Shown: one piece after another, positions 9,816 to 19,800 of the stretch
Numbering within the stretch: position 1 is the stretch's first letter
Layout: each line of letters opens with the position of its first letter
Assembly: GCA_903632075.3 (NCBI GenBank)
Contig: CAHIKZ030003505.1
Coordinates: 1,242,501 to 1,306,500 of the forward strand
From: Acanthosepion pharaonis
Taxonomy: Eukaryota; Mollusca; Cephalopoda; Sepiida; Sepiidae
Reading direction: 5' to 3'
DNA: 64,000 nt
Notes under the pieces: generated by a model
What the model saw: the letters and a program-made list of their open reading frames with translations, nothing else
Told to the model about the DNA's origin: nothing
The model's database searches: none
Translations under genes and position numbers: made by a program

Positions 9816-10166
9816 TTGTTGTTGTTTTGTTTTGTTTTGTTTTTTTTAAAATATGAAGCTGTTTGTATTGCTGGTATTTTTTTAAGTATTGCCGATAATA
9901 TTTTCCTTCAAAAATTATTGTTGGTAATTTTTTTTTTTTTGCAAAGTATTTCTCGTATTAAAACCTATTTTACACAAGTTTTGCCCATAGCTGGGACCCT
10001 AACAGGTGCTACCACCTCGGGTCGGGGTGGACCTGAGAACACCAGCAATTTAGAGGTGTTTCCACGCTCCTCAAAAACTTCTGATCACAGGCCATTCTAT
10101 TGGACGTAGTTTATCGTCTTAGCTACGACGCGGATGTAGTTTATCTTCATACCCAGGACGATATTG
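9816..10166 (-). mobile_element. repeat family C, copy 2
   Basis: Minus-oriented copy. From the right it reads the doubled 5' end (reverse complements of ttatcttcatacccagga and tagtttatcgtcttag), the ggtgctaccacct block, then a shortened internal minisatellite at 9,870-9,965. The left end is a TTTTG-rich stretch. The cattaaataacc tail is missing, so it is internally or 3' deleted. Confidence 0.7.
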
Positions 10167-11314
10167 GTTCATTGGAAGAAGCTGCTTAAGTAGAACTTAC
10201 ATCTCATGAGGGAAATACGGGGGGAATGAGGTTGATTCACTACTGTTTGCGTGGCATGGCGGGAAATAGCGATAGAGCAGCGAGACGCTTGCATGGAACA
10301 TATAGAAAGAGATATAGAGTCCCTAGTTTGTTTTTTTTGGGGGGGTTGCAAAAGAGAATACTGCTTACATTTGCTCAAACTTAACACATTTACATATTTC
10401 AACTTTTTTTTCTTTACATCATCTTTTTTTTTTCTTTTTGTAAGTCTCTCAATTTTGCCTTGTTTTGTATGTTCGGTTTTCGGTTTTTCTCTGAAGATAT
10501 TAATTTTGTTCAGTTTTGGCTTTCTTGCTGGTCTGCTATCTACACTGAATTTTGAGATACCAGACGCAGTTTGAGAGAACCAAAGTTCATGTTATAATAA
10601 TATCAACCATGAATATGGGAATGGGAAAAGAAATATTCGCCATTTCCTTATAAGGAAACATTTGACATTCATTAACCAAGTAGCCTTTAATACTGTTAAT
10701 AATTTATAAATTACATGTCTCAAAAAGTTCTTTTTTCAGGGGAATAGGTTTCTCAAGTCCAGCAGCTGATATCGTTATTTCCAGTATTGACAGGGTTTTC
10801 CTTCCTAACCTTTTGTTTGAAGTAATGTTGAAGATCAACATCTTCATTATGTCATTGTTTTCTCTTTGACTTACATGTGATACCTAGTTTAGTTGTTTTT
10901 GTTTTTGAGTGTCCTTATTAGTTGTGGTTTTCCTTATTTGGTACGGCTCTTTGTTGGTGATTATGTAGCGCCAATACAGAATGTTTGAAGAAGGGTCGTT
11001 TTCGCCAAGATCCGAAGATTTCCCTTTTAAAATATTGATCTTAGAAAGCGGTTGTATACAGCTGGCAGTTTTTAGATATTTCCGAAAGTGTTTGTCACCA
11101 TGTTGTTTATCCATTTGACAAGGCTAGTATGTCTCGTTTTTTTGTAATAAATTACGGTGTTTTGGAAAACTACCCCGAACAAAGCCTATCCTGCGTTCAA
11201 TGTCCTTATCTCTTATACTAAATTTGTTATACGTGATCCATACAACGAGGTATTTGAAGTGTTTATTGTTTACTAATTCTGCATTCTTAATTTTTATGAT
11301 AGATTCAGAAATTG
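10167..11314. other. no gene seen; possible retroelement boundary near 10,960
   Basis: The segment holds several T-rich runs and short frames with no recognisable protein. A 13-base string gattatgtagcgc plus flanking similarity at about 10,960-10,975 recurs at 28,433-28,450 at the right edge of a GC-richer block. This hints at a shared element boundary. Confidence 0.35.
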
Positions 11315-11612
11315 TATCTGCCTATATTTCTGAGATAAACACTATTTACATTATTTGGGCTATTGTCGTCATCATTGTTGCCATATTTATCACAACGTTT
11401 CGGCCTTCTTCAGGTAGTTGGAATGTTAGACTGAAATCTTTACTTCGTTCACTGGGGTAGACTGTTTACGTGCCATGTCTAATGGATGTCAGTTATCAGT
11501 TATCTTCTGGTAATTCCCCTCTCCGAGTTCTCCACTGCCTTAAGCAGGTATTGAACTCACAACTCTTTGGGTCCTGTCACTTGATCTAACTAACGTTTTT
11601 ATCCACTTTACC
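11315..11612 (-). mobile_element. SINE-1, minus copy
   Basis: In reverse it runs from the tRNA-like head (the complement of a B-box-like gagttcaatacc) through aactgacatcc and the atggcacgtgg block to the 3' module (acaacgtttcggccttcttc, ttatttgggctattgtc). Together with the plus copy at 11,846-12,125 it forms an inverted pair around a 233-base spacer. Confidence 0.8.
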
Positions 11613-11845
11613 ATTGAGGACATCTGGGTATGAATTTATGGGTATTATAAACCTAATGTCTTCAGCAACCATCTTTACCAGTGCTCTTATTGCAATTTTT
11701 GCTGTTAACATGTTTTTACCAGAGCTCATATTGCAATTTTCGTTGTTATTATCGCTTTTCTCTGGCACTCATTATTACTGGTTCCCATATTGTATTCATT
11801 TCTATCCTTTGTCGGCTCAGGAGATTTTTGTGGCCTAGCATAGGG
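11613..11845. repeat. spacer between inverted SINE-1 copies
   Basis: Contains a diverged short tandem: accagtgctcttattgca followed by accagagctcatattgca, with similar flanks. No gene is seen. Confidence 0.45.
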
Positions 11846-12125
11846 CATATGGCACAGTGGATAAAGGCGTTGGTTAGATCCAGTGGCAGTGTGAGTTCAA
11901 TACCCGGTTAAGGCAGTGGAGAACTTGGAGAGTTGAATGAACTGGAGATAACTGACATCCGATAGATATGGCACGTGGAACTAGAACAGTCTACCCAGTG
12001 AGCGAAATAAAGGGTTCATCTCGACATTCCAACCATCTGAAGAAGGCCGGAGCGTACAACGGTCGAATCGTTGTGATTAATATGGCAACAAAGATGAGGA
12101 CAATAGTCTGAATAATGTAAAAGTT
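11846..12125 (+). mobile_element. SINE-1 with tRNA-like head
   Basis: The head has an A-box-like segment ggcacagtggataaaggcgt and a B-box-like gagttcaatacccgg, about the spacing found in tRNA-derived SINEs. The body (aactgacatcc, atggcacgtggaactagaa, gtgagcgaaataaagggttc) and the 3' module (ccggagcgtacaacggtcga, tctgaataatgtaaa) follow. This is the most complete copy in the window. Confidence 0.8.
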
Positions 12126-12597
12126 ATTCAGAAATTGTATATTAATTAAAATCTTTACAAAACATTCAGAGGAAAACAATAATGTTGAGATTTTCTAAAA
12201 GAATCCACTTGTCAAAAAAAAGGTGTCGAAACAGAAAAGAATAAAAATAAAGGCAGTGCAAGTAACTTGTTCAGTGCTATGGTTATATAACCGTTATCAA
12301 TACAATACAATCCTAGCAATCATACTGAAAACAAAGCAAGAAAAACTTCATATGTTCGTCAATTGAAAAAGGCGGCAAAAAAAAAAAAAAAAACATGATT
12401 AAAGATTTGGTTAAATCTCGGTGCGCACCTGCTAAAATGAATTTAAACCTTAAGATCATTCTAATAAGTGACGCTAAAATCTATTATATAGCCCGTGAAA
12501 CCGCATTCGTTTCAAAATCTGGCCCTAACAAAGCAGACACCACATCTGCGAAATAATTTTAAGCATAAATAATTAAATAAACTAAAAATTAATTAAT
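12126..12597. other. no gene seen
   Basis: AT-rich with an A-run at about 12,378-12,393. No element was recognised. Confidence 0.45.
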
Positions 12598-12599
12598 TA

Positions 12600-13372
12600 C
12601 CGTATTTGACGACATATAATACGCACTTCTTTTTTATTTTTATTTTTTTATTTTTTTTACTAAAAATATCTTTTAAAATTCCCCTGCGTCTTATATGTCA
12701 TATGTAGGTTTAAAATTCTCGATAGTCGGCCGAAATGAGCTACCTGGCAACTCCTATTAGCTTAGACTTTAGAGCAATTTTCATATACCTATTGTCATTA
12801 TTTAAAAGGCTATTATGCAGATTAAAAGTGTCATCATTGATAATATTCATTATATTAATTTCATCTCGTTTAATATTAGTTCTTTGTTTCACTAAAATTA
12901 TATGCAATAAATTCAAGTTATATATTTGTAAAATATATTTATTTCTTTAATATTTTCCTTGCTATACCGTCTGGTTGCACTTGTAAGAATACAATCAGAA
13001 TTTTTATATCCTAAATATTCCAATAAAACGTTTACAAGACGCAGTTTGTACAGATCATATAAAGGAAAATGTTTTACTGAATTTTAATGGTAACTGTACC
13101 ATTTTGCTCAATTATAATAATTGCTTGATTTTTATTTTGTTTTCTTACCTTTGGCTATAATGAATATAGGCACGTGTTCTTTTCTTATTATTTTTCGTTT
13201 ACTTGTAATCATGGCTTGTTTAACCAAAATAATACCTCATAAATACAACCTAGGCTGTAAAATTTAGTAATAATTTGACTAATTTCTCTAATTACTAATT
13301 TTTTCTTGATTTGTCCTGCTGAAATTGGGGTGCGTCATATATACCCATGCGTCTTATATGACGTCATTGAGG
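12600..13372. mobile_element. non-autonomous DNA transposon, TA target
   Basis: The left end reads ccgtatttgacgacatataa then tacgcac. The right end read in reverse is cctcaatgacgtcatataag then acgcatgg. These are terminal inverted repeats sharing the core gacg.catataa.acgca. A TA lies outside each end (12,598-12,599 and 13,373-13,374). Just inside each end the gcgtcttatatg or atatatgacgcac motif recurs in the opposite sense. The interior is AT-rich with a hydrophobic 71-codon frame that is not a transposase. Pogo/Tigger-like or another TA-targeting superfamily is possible. Confidence 0.6.
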
Positions 13373-13373
13373 T

Positions 13374-14475
13374 AAAAATATAAAAAAAATCACACATATT
13401 ACCTCTCTCTAAATATTTAAATGTTGTTACGTTCCAATAACTGTCTCTCGGATTCTTCGTCCTTTTCTTGAAAAGAACCGACGGTGGTTGTAAATGTACT
13501 CTGAAGACAGTAGTCAATTTCGGCAAGTTCCTTTTCAAGTTTCCATCTGACATGAAAGGCCTTAATTGACACTAAGAAAAAACACACTAAAAGGGTTAAC
13601 TGACATCTCTCTGTTCTATTCAATAAATCATCTTTTTTAAATGAAGTACCGATGCCTTTGTATACTACGCTTCTAAAATTCATTGAATAGTTATTAAAAC
13701 ATCTCTTAAAGTCTCAGAAAATCTATAGCGAAGGGCTGCATAGTTTTAAAATATCCACTAAATATTTATATTAAAAAAATCTCCTCGTCTCATAGAGCAT
13801 CTACAACAAAGAGATGTCCTTTGGTATTTATAACCGATTCAAGTCGAAGAACAAAAGCAATCAGGAATAGATCAATCATCTAAAAATAGTTCATTGAATA
13901 ATCATGAAATGTCTCTTAAAGTTGGATACAATCTATAATAAAATTAACGAATATTTACAAAAAAAAATAATCGCAAAGTCAAACAGAAATAATTTTAAAA
14001 ACAGTAAAAGAATATTAAACACTAATGTCAAAGCCTTCGATATAAGTAATCACAGACAAATAAAAAATAAATTTATTTATTGATAATCGAATCTGTAGGT
14101 ATTGTTATAAGCGAAAAACTTTGATTCGACGTTCCGAGTTCAAATACTGGTCTGTTTATGAAAAATAGTAGCGTAGTCTGGGCTGTGTGTCAGTCTGCGA
14201 GAAGAGGCACAACTCTACTATCGCTCTGAAGAGGCCAATACAATTTGCATATATTAAAGGACATTTTGTAGAACCATATCACCAACGCCCTGATAGAACA
14301 TGGTATTTAAAAAAATGAAATAAATTGTACATATAAAATTTCAACTTGCCATTAACAACAATGACTACAAAAATTCTGAAATTTTATTCTGGATGTCGAT
14401 TAATTGTACATTTTAAAAAAGTTAAATCAGTATTGGACATCTTTTAACGATTGAAAAAGAATACGTTTATAAATA
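13374..14475. other. no gene confirmed
   Basis: On the minus strand a stretch near 13,400-13,579 has a plausible splice acceptor (ttttttcttag) and a donor (gagaggtaat) around open frames of 50-70 codons. I recognise no protein family. The rest is AT-rich without structure. Confidence 0.3.
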
Positions 14476-14479
14476 CAGT

Positions 14480-14560
14480 AGAATCGCTCATATCCGGAGT
14501 CCCTAATATCCGGAGTCCTTAATATCCGGAGTCTTGCATATCCGGACATGATTTTGATGT
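14480..14560 (+). mobile_element. pogo-like terminal sequence with tripled tatccggagtc
   Basis: After a TA comes cagtagaatcgctcatatcc, the style of a pogo/Tigger terminal repeat, followed by three copies of a 16- to 17-base unit centred on atatccggagtc. No matching right end was found within about 1.5 kb, so only the left end is supported. Confidence 0.45.
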
Positions 14561-14677
14561 GTATATTTAAACTATTTGAGTGCTATGTAACTGATTTGAA
14601 ATTTCTGTTTTTCAGGAAATTCACTCTGGATAAGTGTTTATGCTTATTTCACCCTAATGGCTTGTATTGGTGCAAAA

Positions 14678-15006
14678 GATAATGGAACCAGAGGAAAAGA
14701 ACAACTTTGGAGTTATCTCAAAAAGATAATGGAACCAGAGGAAAAGAACAACTTTGGAGTTATCTCAAAAAGATAATGGAACCAGAGGAAAAGAACAACT
14801 TTGGAGTTATCTCAAAAAGATAATGGAACCAGAGGAAAAGAACAACTTTGGAGTTATCTCAAAAAGATAATGGAACCAGAGGAAAAGAACAACTTTGGAG
14901 TTATCTCAAAAAGATAATGGAACCAGAGGAAAAGAACAACTTTGGAGTTATCTCAAAAAGATAATGGAACCAGAGGAAAAGAACAACTTTGGAGTTATCT
15001 CAAAAA
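14678..15006. repeat. 47-bp minisatellite, seven identical units
   Basis: Units start at 14,678, 14,725, 14,772, 14,819, 14,866, 14,913 and 14,960. Each contains gataatggaaccagaggaaa, agaacaactttggagttatc and tcaaaaa. I see no base differences among the seven. The 47-base period is not a multiple of three. Absence of variation implies very recent expansion, or an assembly or sequencing artefact. Confidence 0.97.
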
Positions 15007-15372
15007 GTGGAAATTTTAAACAGACTAAACGCTGTGAAAGTTCATTATAACTAATGGCTGAGTTCAACAGAAAAGTCAGCACTTTCTGATATAAAATCTT
15101 TCAAAGAAAGTATTCTCCAGCGTTCATACTGCCACAATGAACAAGGAAATAAAAAGAAAACATGATTGTGATTAAACCTAGACTGAAATTGAAAAAGCTT
15201 TTGAGAAGTTTGTCAGTTTTATGGAAAGAAAACCGACATTCAGCTATGATGATTGCAATAACACAGACGATTTAATAGATAAATCAGCAGCTGCTGCATC
15301 TACAGCAAAAAAAGATGGGTCACTGTGTCGTTCCAGAAAACTTTCCTCGTCAGAATCCATCTTGCACATTTA
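15007..15372 (+). pseudogene. possible transposase C-terminal remnant
   Basis: Directly behind the minisatellite a plus frame reads EKAFEKFVSFMERKPTFSYD and continues acidic and polar to a stop near 15,372. It lies 0.6-0.9 kb inside the pogo-like end at 14,480, where the tail of a transposase could fall. The text is compatible with the variable, acidic C-termini of pogo-type transposases but has no diagnostic residue. Confidence 0.25.
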
Positions 15373-15424
15373 AAAATCTAACATCCGCCCGTGCATTGAA
15401 TGCTGCTGCCATATCTGGGGTCTA

Positions 15425-15915
15425 GTGCTCTTGTTATTCATCTCGAAGGATCTGGAATGTAATCGATTCTGATTTTGCATCTCGACTTCAGTCACTTCCT
15501 CACTTGCCTCTGTCTTTTCTACAAATTTTTTCATTGAAACTGCTCTGACGTGCTTTTTCCTCTGGGGCACCAAATACATGAATTTAAACGTGCCACTAGA
15601 TTGGCATCTAGGTCCCACCCGTTTATGGTTGAAATAGTTAAATGCAACCGCCACTTCTACCCCAGCAGTTTCTTTTCTCGCACTTTCTACCTGTAGAACC
15701 TCCTTCTGTTTACATTCTTCCGTAATAACTACAATCTTCAAAAATTTAAATGCAACGTCAATCGCCAACTTCTGTCTTCTTGAATCGCATTCATCTTTTT
15801 CCTTTCCTCAATCCTTCCTATACCCAGTCACTTTCACTTTCACTTTCAGTCTCTGTGACGCCACCCTACGCATTAGAGGCATTTCCGGTTTGCTTAGTGT
15901 AAAATGATTTAAAAA
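15425..15915 (+). pseudogene. LINE (CR1/L2-like) 3' end, second copy
   Basis: Aligns with 2,950-3,442 throughout. With one stop, the frame gives SRTFYL then NLLLF, followed by NNYNLQKFKCNVNRQL, the same C-terminal signature. The 3' UTR ends in aggcatttccggtttgctta and an A-run. A 132-codon frame on the minus strand across this interval is an antisense shadow; the same shadow exists at the first copy. Confidence 0.7.
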
Positions 15916-16014
15916 AAGGTTTCAGAAATTTTGGACATTGAAATAAATTCTTTATCCGTGGAGTTCTTTGACGTGGTCTAATGGTTAAAAAGATTATCTC
16001 ACTAAATCCTTAAG

Positions 16015-16240
16015 GTGGAGTAATGTATAGCGGATCGGATTGAGGAATCGTTAGAGCCGAGTTCGAATTCCAGTCGGATCCATTACATTCACTTACATGA
16101 TAATACCCTTGGGAAAGGTATCAATCCTCTTCTTCTCCTCCCAGCTATGGTAAATAGTAAGATAGACCGGGTTAGCCTTGGATAGAAACTGGTCTAGAAG
16201 GACAAGTCTGAATTCAAAACCTGATCCTGATGATAAGGAT
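16015..16240 (+). mobile_element. SINE-B (tRNA-derived), copy 1
   Basis: The head has an A-box-like atgtatagcggatcgg and a B-box-like gagttcgaattcc. The body matches ccattacattcacttacat, cccttgggaaaggtat, ccagctatgg, the ggatagaaactggtctag block and gtctgaattcaaaacctg. The segment from ttcacttac to ccagctatgg is shared with the body of the 5S-SINE. Confidence 0.7.
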
Positions 16241-16394
16241 TGTTAAGTATAAGTTTCATTTCTTCATATGAGCTCAAATAACATCTGCAAGCGATGAAAC
16301 GCGCCATTTATACAATCTGGGAAGGACAGGGTCTTCTTAGAATTTAACAATGTCAAAGCAGCAGGTCATAATTCCTTAATGGTCTCAAAATGAG

Positions 16395-16690
16395 TAATTT
16401 TGAAAAACGATTAAGATAGGGAGGGAATAAGAAAGAGATGATGAGAAATCAGGGGCTGTAAGTTTGATGTAGAGGTACTGTGGAAGAATGGATAGCGGCT
16501 CGGATTGAGGAATTGGAGTGCCGAGTTCAAATTCCAGTCGAATCCATTGCATTCTCTTACGTGTTAATACACTTGGGAAAGGTATGAATCCTCTTCTTCT
16601 CCCTCCAGCTATGGGTAAATAGCAGAACAGCCTGAGTTCTATAGCATTGGATGGCAACTGGTCTAGGAGAAAGACAACTCTGAATTCAAA
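16395..16690 (+). mobile_element. SINE-B, copy 2, first half of a tandem duplication
   Basis: Starts in an A/G-rich lead (cgattaagatagggaggga, then gggctgtaagtttgatgtag) and runs through aatggatagcggctcggatt, the B-box-like gagttcaaattcc and the body to gaattcaaaac. The same lead plus SINE recurs immediately at 16,691, giving a tandem duplication of about 290 bases. Confidence 0.7.
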
Positions 16691-17065
16691 ACAATTAGGA
16701 TAGGGGGGGGGATAAGGAAGAGAAAGGGCTGTAAGTTTGATGTGGAGGCACGATGGAAGAATGGATAGCGGCTCGGATTGAGGAATCGGAGTGCCGAATT
16801 CGATTTCCAGTCGAATCCATTACATTCAATTATATGCTAATACCCATGGAAAGGTATGAATCCTCTTATTCTCTCCCCACCTCCAGCTATGGGAAAATAA
16901 CAGAACAAACCGGGTTCTATAGCCTTGGATGGCAACTGGTCTACTGCAGAAAGTAATGGCAATCTACTGCGGGAAAAATCTGCCTCGTCACTCATGTATT
17001 GCAAGATACATGATGATCTAAGCGTGTATCACACACGGCACATAAATGATTGACTGAATGAGTCA
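16691..17065 (+). mobile_element. SINE-B, copy 3, second half of the duplication
   Basis: Lead with a G-run (ggatagggggggggataagg), head aatggatagcggctcggatt, B-box-like gaattcgatttcc and the full body. It extends further 3' than copies 1 and 2: after actggtct it continues with gtaatggcaatctactgcgg, ctgcctcgtcactcatgt and a cgtgtatcacacacgg end. It is the longest SINE-B here and shows that copies 1 and 2 are 3' variants. Confidence 0.7.
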
Positions 17066-17221
17066 ATCTTCATTGTGTGCTTTATGCTTTCGACTTTGAT
17101 CTGCATCGAACATAAGCTTAGTAATTTTGTTTTTGTGTTTGTTTTTTTTTTTTTTTGAACATGCGTACCTTATTTGCGAGTCCGTCTAAGCACCCAATTC
17201 AGTGACTGAATAATTTATTTG

Positions 17222-17770
17222 ATATTTTACAGCTTATCAACTTTTTTCTAGGTTATTTAAATCCAGCAAATTTTTTGATATTGTAAGAATTTTTTGGAAA
17301 TAATAATTATTTACCGATACGAGTATTACTAACTAACCCACAAATTGGGAATGGGGAGAAGAGGTGAACTCATACATTTCCCAAGGTTATATTCGCATAA
17401 GGGTCGTTATATTCCCTTACGCGCATATACCCTTGGGACAGGTATGAGTTCACCTCTTATCCCCACCCCCAATTTATGGATTAATTAGTAGTACTTGTAT
17501 CGGTAAATAATTATTTCCGAAAAAAACATACAATCTCAAAATATTTGCTGGATTTAAATAACCTGGAAAAGTTGATAATTCGGTAAGCCCAACTGAAATT
17601 GGAACTCGGCTCTGTGTTTAAAAATTCCTAGCCATTAATCATTATACCACTTGCATGTCCCAGCATAACAACACCTGGTATTCCCAAGCGGTCACGTACT
17701 GACCAGCTTCGGAATTGCTTAACTCCGATGATCGTACGTGAGCCACGAGTCATTGTGAAAGTCCAACTCA
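17222..17770 (-). mobile_element. 5S-SINE with inverted duplication of its tail
   Basis: From the right, on the minus strand, a 5S-like head spans about 17,757-17,668 (complements of ttcccaagcggtcac and ggaattgcttaac). The tRNA-like part (gagccgagttccaattt) follows down to about 17,590. The tail then occurs twice: bases 17,403-17,575 in the wrong orientation and 17,228-17,400 in the expected one. The two halves are inverted repeats of about 170 bases meeting at about 17,400 (cgcataaggg / cccttacgcgcat). Confidence 0.8.
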
Positions 17771-18198
17771 GTGTAACCCCTAAGGTGAATGGAAGTAGTC
17801 TTATAAGTCATTACATGCTTCAGGTGTTCATTCCTCACTACGTGACCCACTACTGTGAACCTTTGTCCGTCTTATCTAAGATAAGTAAATATCTACCAAG
17901 TTCTAACGTAAGTGAGGAAGGTATAAAAAGCGGGGAAGTAGACGGATTGCATAATATTAAGAAATCCAATCGAAGTGAGGAAGGAAAGTGTATACGTTAA
18001 ACCTTACCGTTTATTTTGCCTTTAGCTTTCTGAATTAAATGACGTTTTATATCCAGATCAGCTTGAAAGGAATCTCAGTGGCCTGGAGTTATATATCGAG
18101 AAGTTCGATTAAGACGTTGTCCGAAAATGGCTGCCATTACAATCAGTCATACATATAACTGCCAAACATTTAAATACTTTGGAACTACACACATACCC
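17771..18198. other. no gene seen
   Basis: A 90-codon frame covering 17,728-18,000 begins inside the 5S-SINE head and has no recognisable domain. I see nothing else. Confidence 0.4.
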
Positions 18199-18474
18199 TC
18201 CCTCTCTTTCTCTCTCTCTCTCTCTCTCTGTCTCTCTATCTTTTTCACTCTATCGCTTTCTTTCTCTCCTCTCTCTCTGTCTCTCTCTTTCTCTCTCTGT
18301 GTGTCTCTGTCTCTCTCGCTCTCTCTTTTTCTCTCTGTCTTTCTTCCTCTCTCTGTCTCTTTCTTTCTGACTCTCTGTCTCTCTCCCTTTCTATATGTGT
18401 GTGTGTGTCTCTCTCTCACTCTCACTCTGTCCCTTGCTCTCTCTATCTCTCTGACTATTTCTCTTTGAATCCCC

Positions 18475-18515
<41 letters not shown>

Positions 18516-18552
18516 CTCACTTTCTTTCTCCCTCTCTTTCTCTCTATATCAG
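18199..18552. repeat. CT-rich imperfect microsatellite
   Basis: About 350 bases of TCTC text with interspersed TTTC, TGTC and a short TG run. It produces Ser/Leu-rich frames on one strand and Arg/Glu-rich frames on the other, none of them gene-like. Confidence 0.95.
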
Positions 18553-18892
18553 CAATCCCCAGGAAATTTTCAACGAAAATCATTATTTCGTCCATGCTCA
18601 GTACTCTCTAAATACCAAATATAAGTGTCGACATGATTAATTTAATTCCTCCAATATCCCCCACCCGGTCTGATATTTCCTTGGCACAGCACGCTTATTA
18701 TTTCGCAAATGACTTTTTTTACAACTTGATTATGTTCTCCCAATCTTATTAAAGTTAACCCAAATATTATCGATGAAAAGTTTATTTAAACCGGCAAGCA
18801 TATTGTACAAACGGAAAAATACCAACTGATTTGACTATTCAAGACTTCACTAGCATTTGATGCAAAAGCGTAGATTATAATCGTTTTTATAT
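18553..18892. other. no gene seen
   Basis: AT-rich spacer; nothing recognised. Confidence 0.45.
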
Positions 18893-19256
18893 GTTGAGTT
18901 TACGGCCATATCACGCTGAAGCACCGGTTCCCATACGATCACCGAAGTTAAGCAACGTCGAACCCGTTTTAACCGAGATGGGTGACCGCTTGAGAATACC
19001 AAGTTTGAATGCGCTACTAGGGTTATTGGATAATGGCTTGGAATCGTTAACCGGAGAGCCGAGTTCCAATTCCAGTTGGGTTCGTTATATTCACTTACAC
19101 ACAAATATCCTTGGAAATCCACCTCTTCTTCCCTAGCTATGAGGCCTTCTATCATTAAATCATAATTACCCCCCGCCAAAAAAATTCTTGCAATCTATAA
19201 AAATTGTCTGGTTTTAAATAATCTTCAAAGGGTTGATAAGCCGTAAAAAACAAATT
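18893..19256 (+). mobile_element. 5S-rRNA-derived SINE, best-preserved head
   Basis: The head begins gtttacggccatatcacgct and matches a metazoan 5S rRNA along its length. The A-box region gaagttaagcaacgtc is at 18,944-18,959 and the C-box region gatgggtgaccgcttgagaa starts at 18,977. Then come a tRNA-like segment (taatggcttggaatcgttaa; gagccgagttccaattcc), the common body (gggttcgttatattcactta) and the tail (cttgcaatctataaaaattg; gttttaaataatcttc; gttgataagccgtaaaaaac). It is not a functional 5S gene: the 5S part carries many changes, lacks a T-run terminator and continues into SINE body. Confidence 0.85.
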
Positions 19257-19800
19257 AAAGAACGGTTTTGCATTCCTTTCACGACACAGTATATTTTCGC
19301 ATTGCTGAGTCAAAGAATTGTGAAAGACTCCCTTTAGACAATGGTTAACGAGTTCGTTTTACCAACACATTTGCTCGCGTTTGTTTTTTACCAGGTGTTC
19401 GGTTTCAGAGTAAACATTTGCGGCCACCCCTAATTTAGAGATGGTTTACGAGGTCGTCAGTTAGTTTTCTAATTTAATGTAATCAATGACATTATGTGTC
19501 CCGACTAATGTAGCCTTGTCTCTGTCTCATCTAAGGCACACATGAGACATCGAAACAAAAATATCTGGCACAATCCTCAGAAGATTGATTTCACAGCTAA
19601 AGTCTCAAGTGTAAAGGCTTCACTCATTGGTTTGTCTCTCACTATCTGCTGTGACCAAGTAATTGATTAAGGAATAACAAAAGAAAAGGTTGCAGATAAA
19701 TAGTTTCTTGAACAGTAAATACAACAGAAGTGTGTTACACGACTTGGGAGTGTATGTCGGTTGACCAGTGTTCAGTCTATATCACTGTTGATATTTAATA
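19257..19800. other. no gene seen
   Basis: Moderate-GC unique-looking text without long frames. Confidence 0.45.

Noticed and set aside
13335..13683. Possible minus-strand exon with splice-like ends
   Set aside because: Two overlapping frames compete and neither matches a protein I know; kept only as a note.
15370..15768. 132-codon minus frame and its counterpart at 2,901-3,275
   Set aside because: Antisense shadows of two LINE 3' ends; the sense strand carries the recognisable RTF.L.N...FKCNVNR motif.
18893..19010. A functional 5S rRNA gene
   Set aside because: Similarity to 5S is clear, but the copy is diverged, lacks a terminator and continues into SINE body shared with four other loci.
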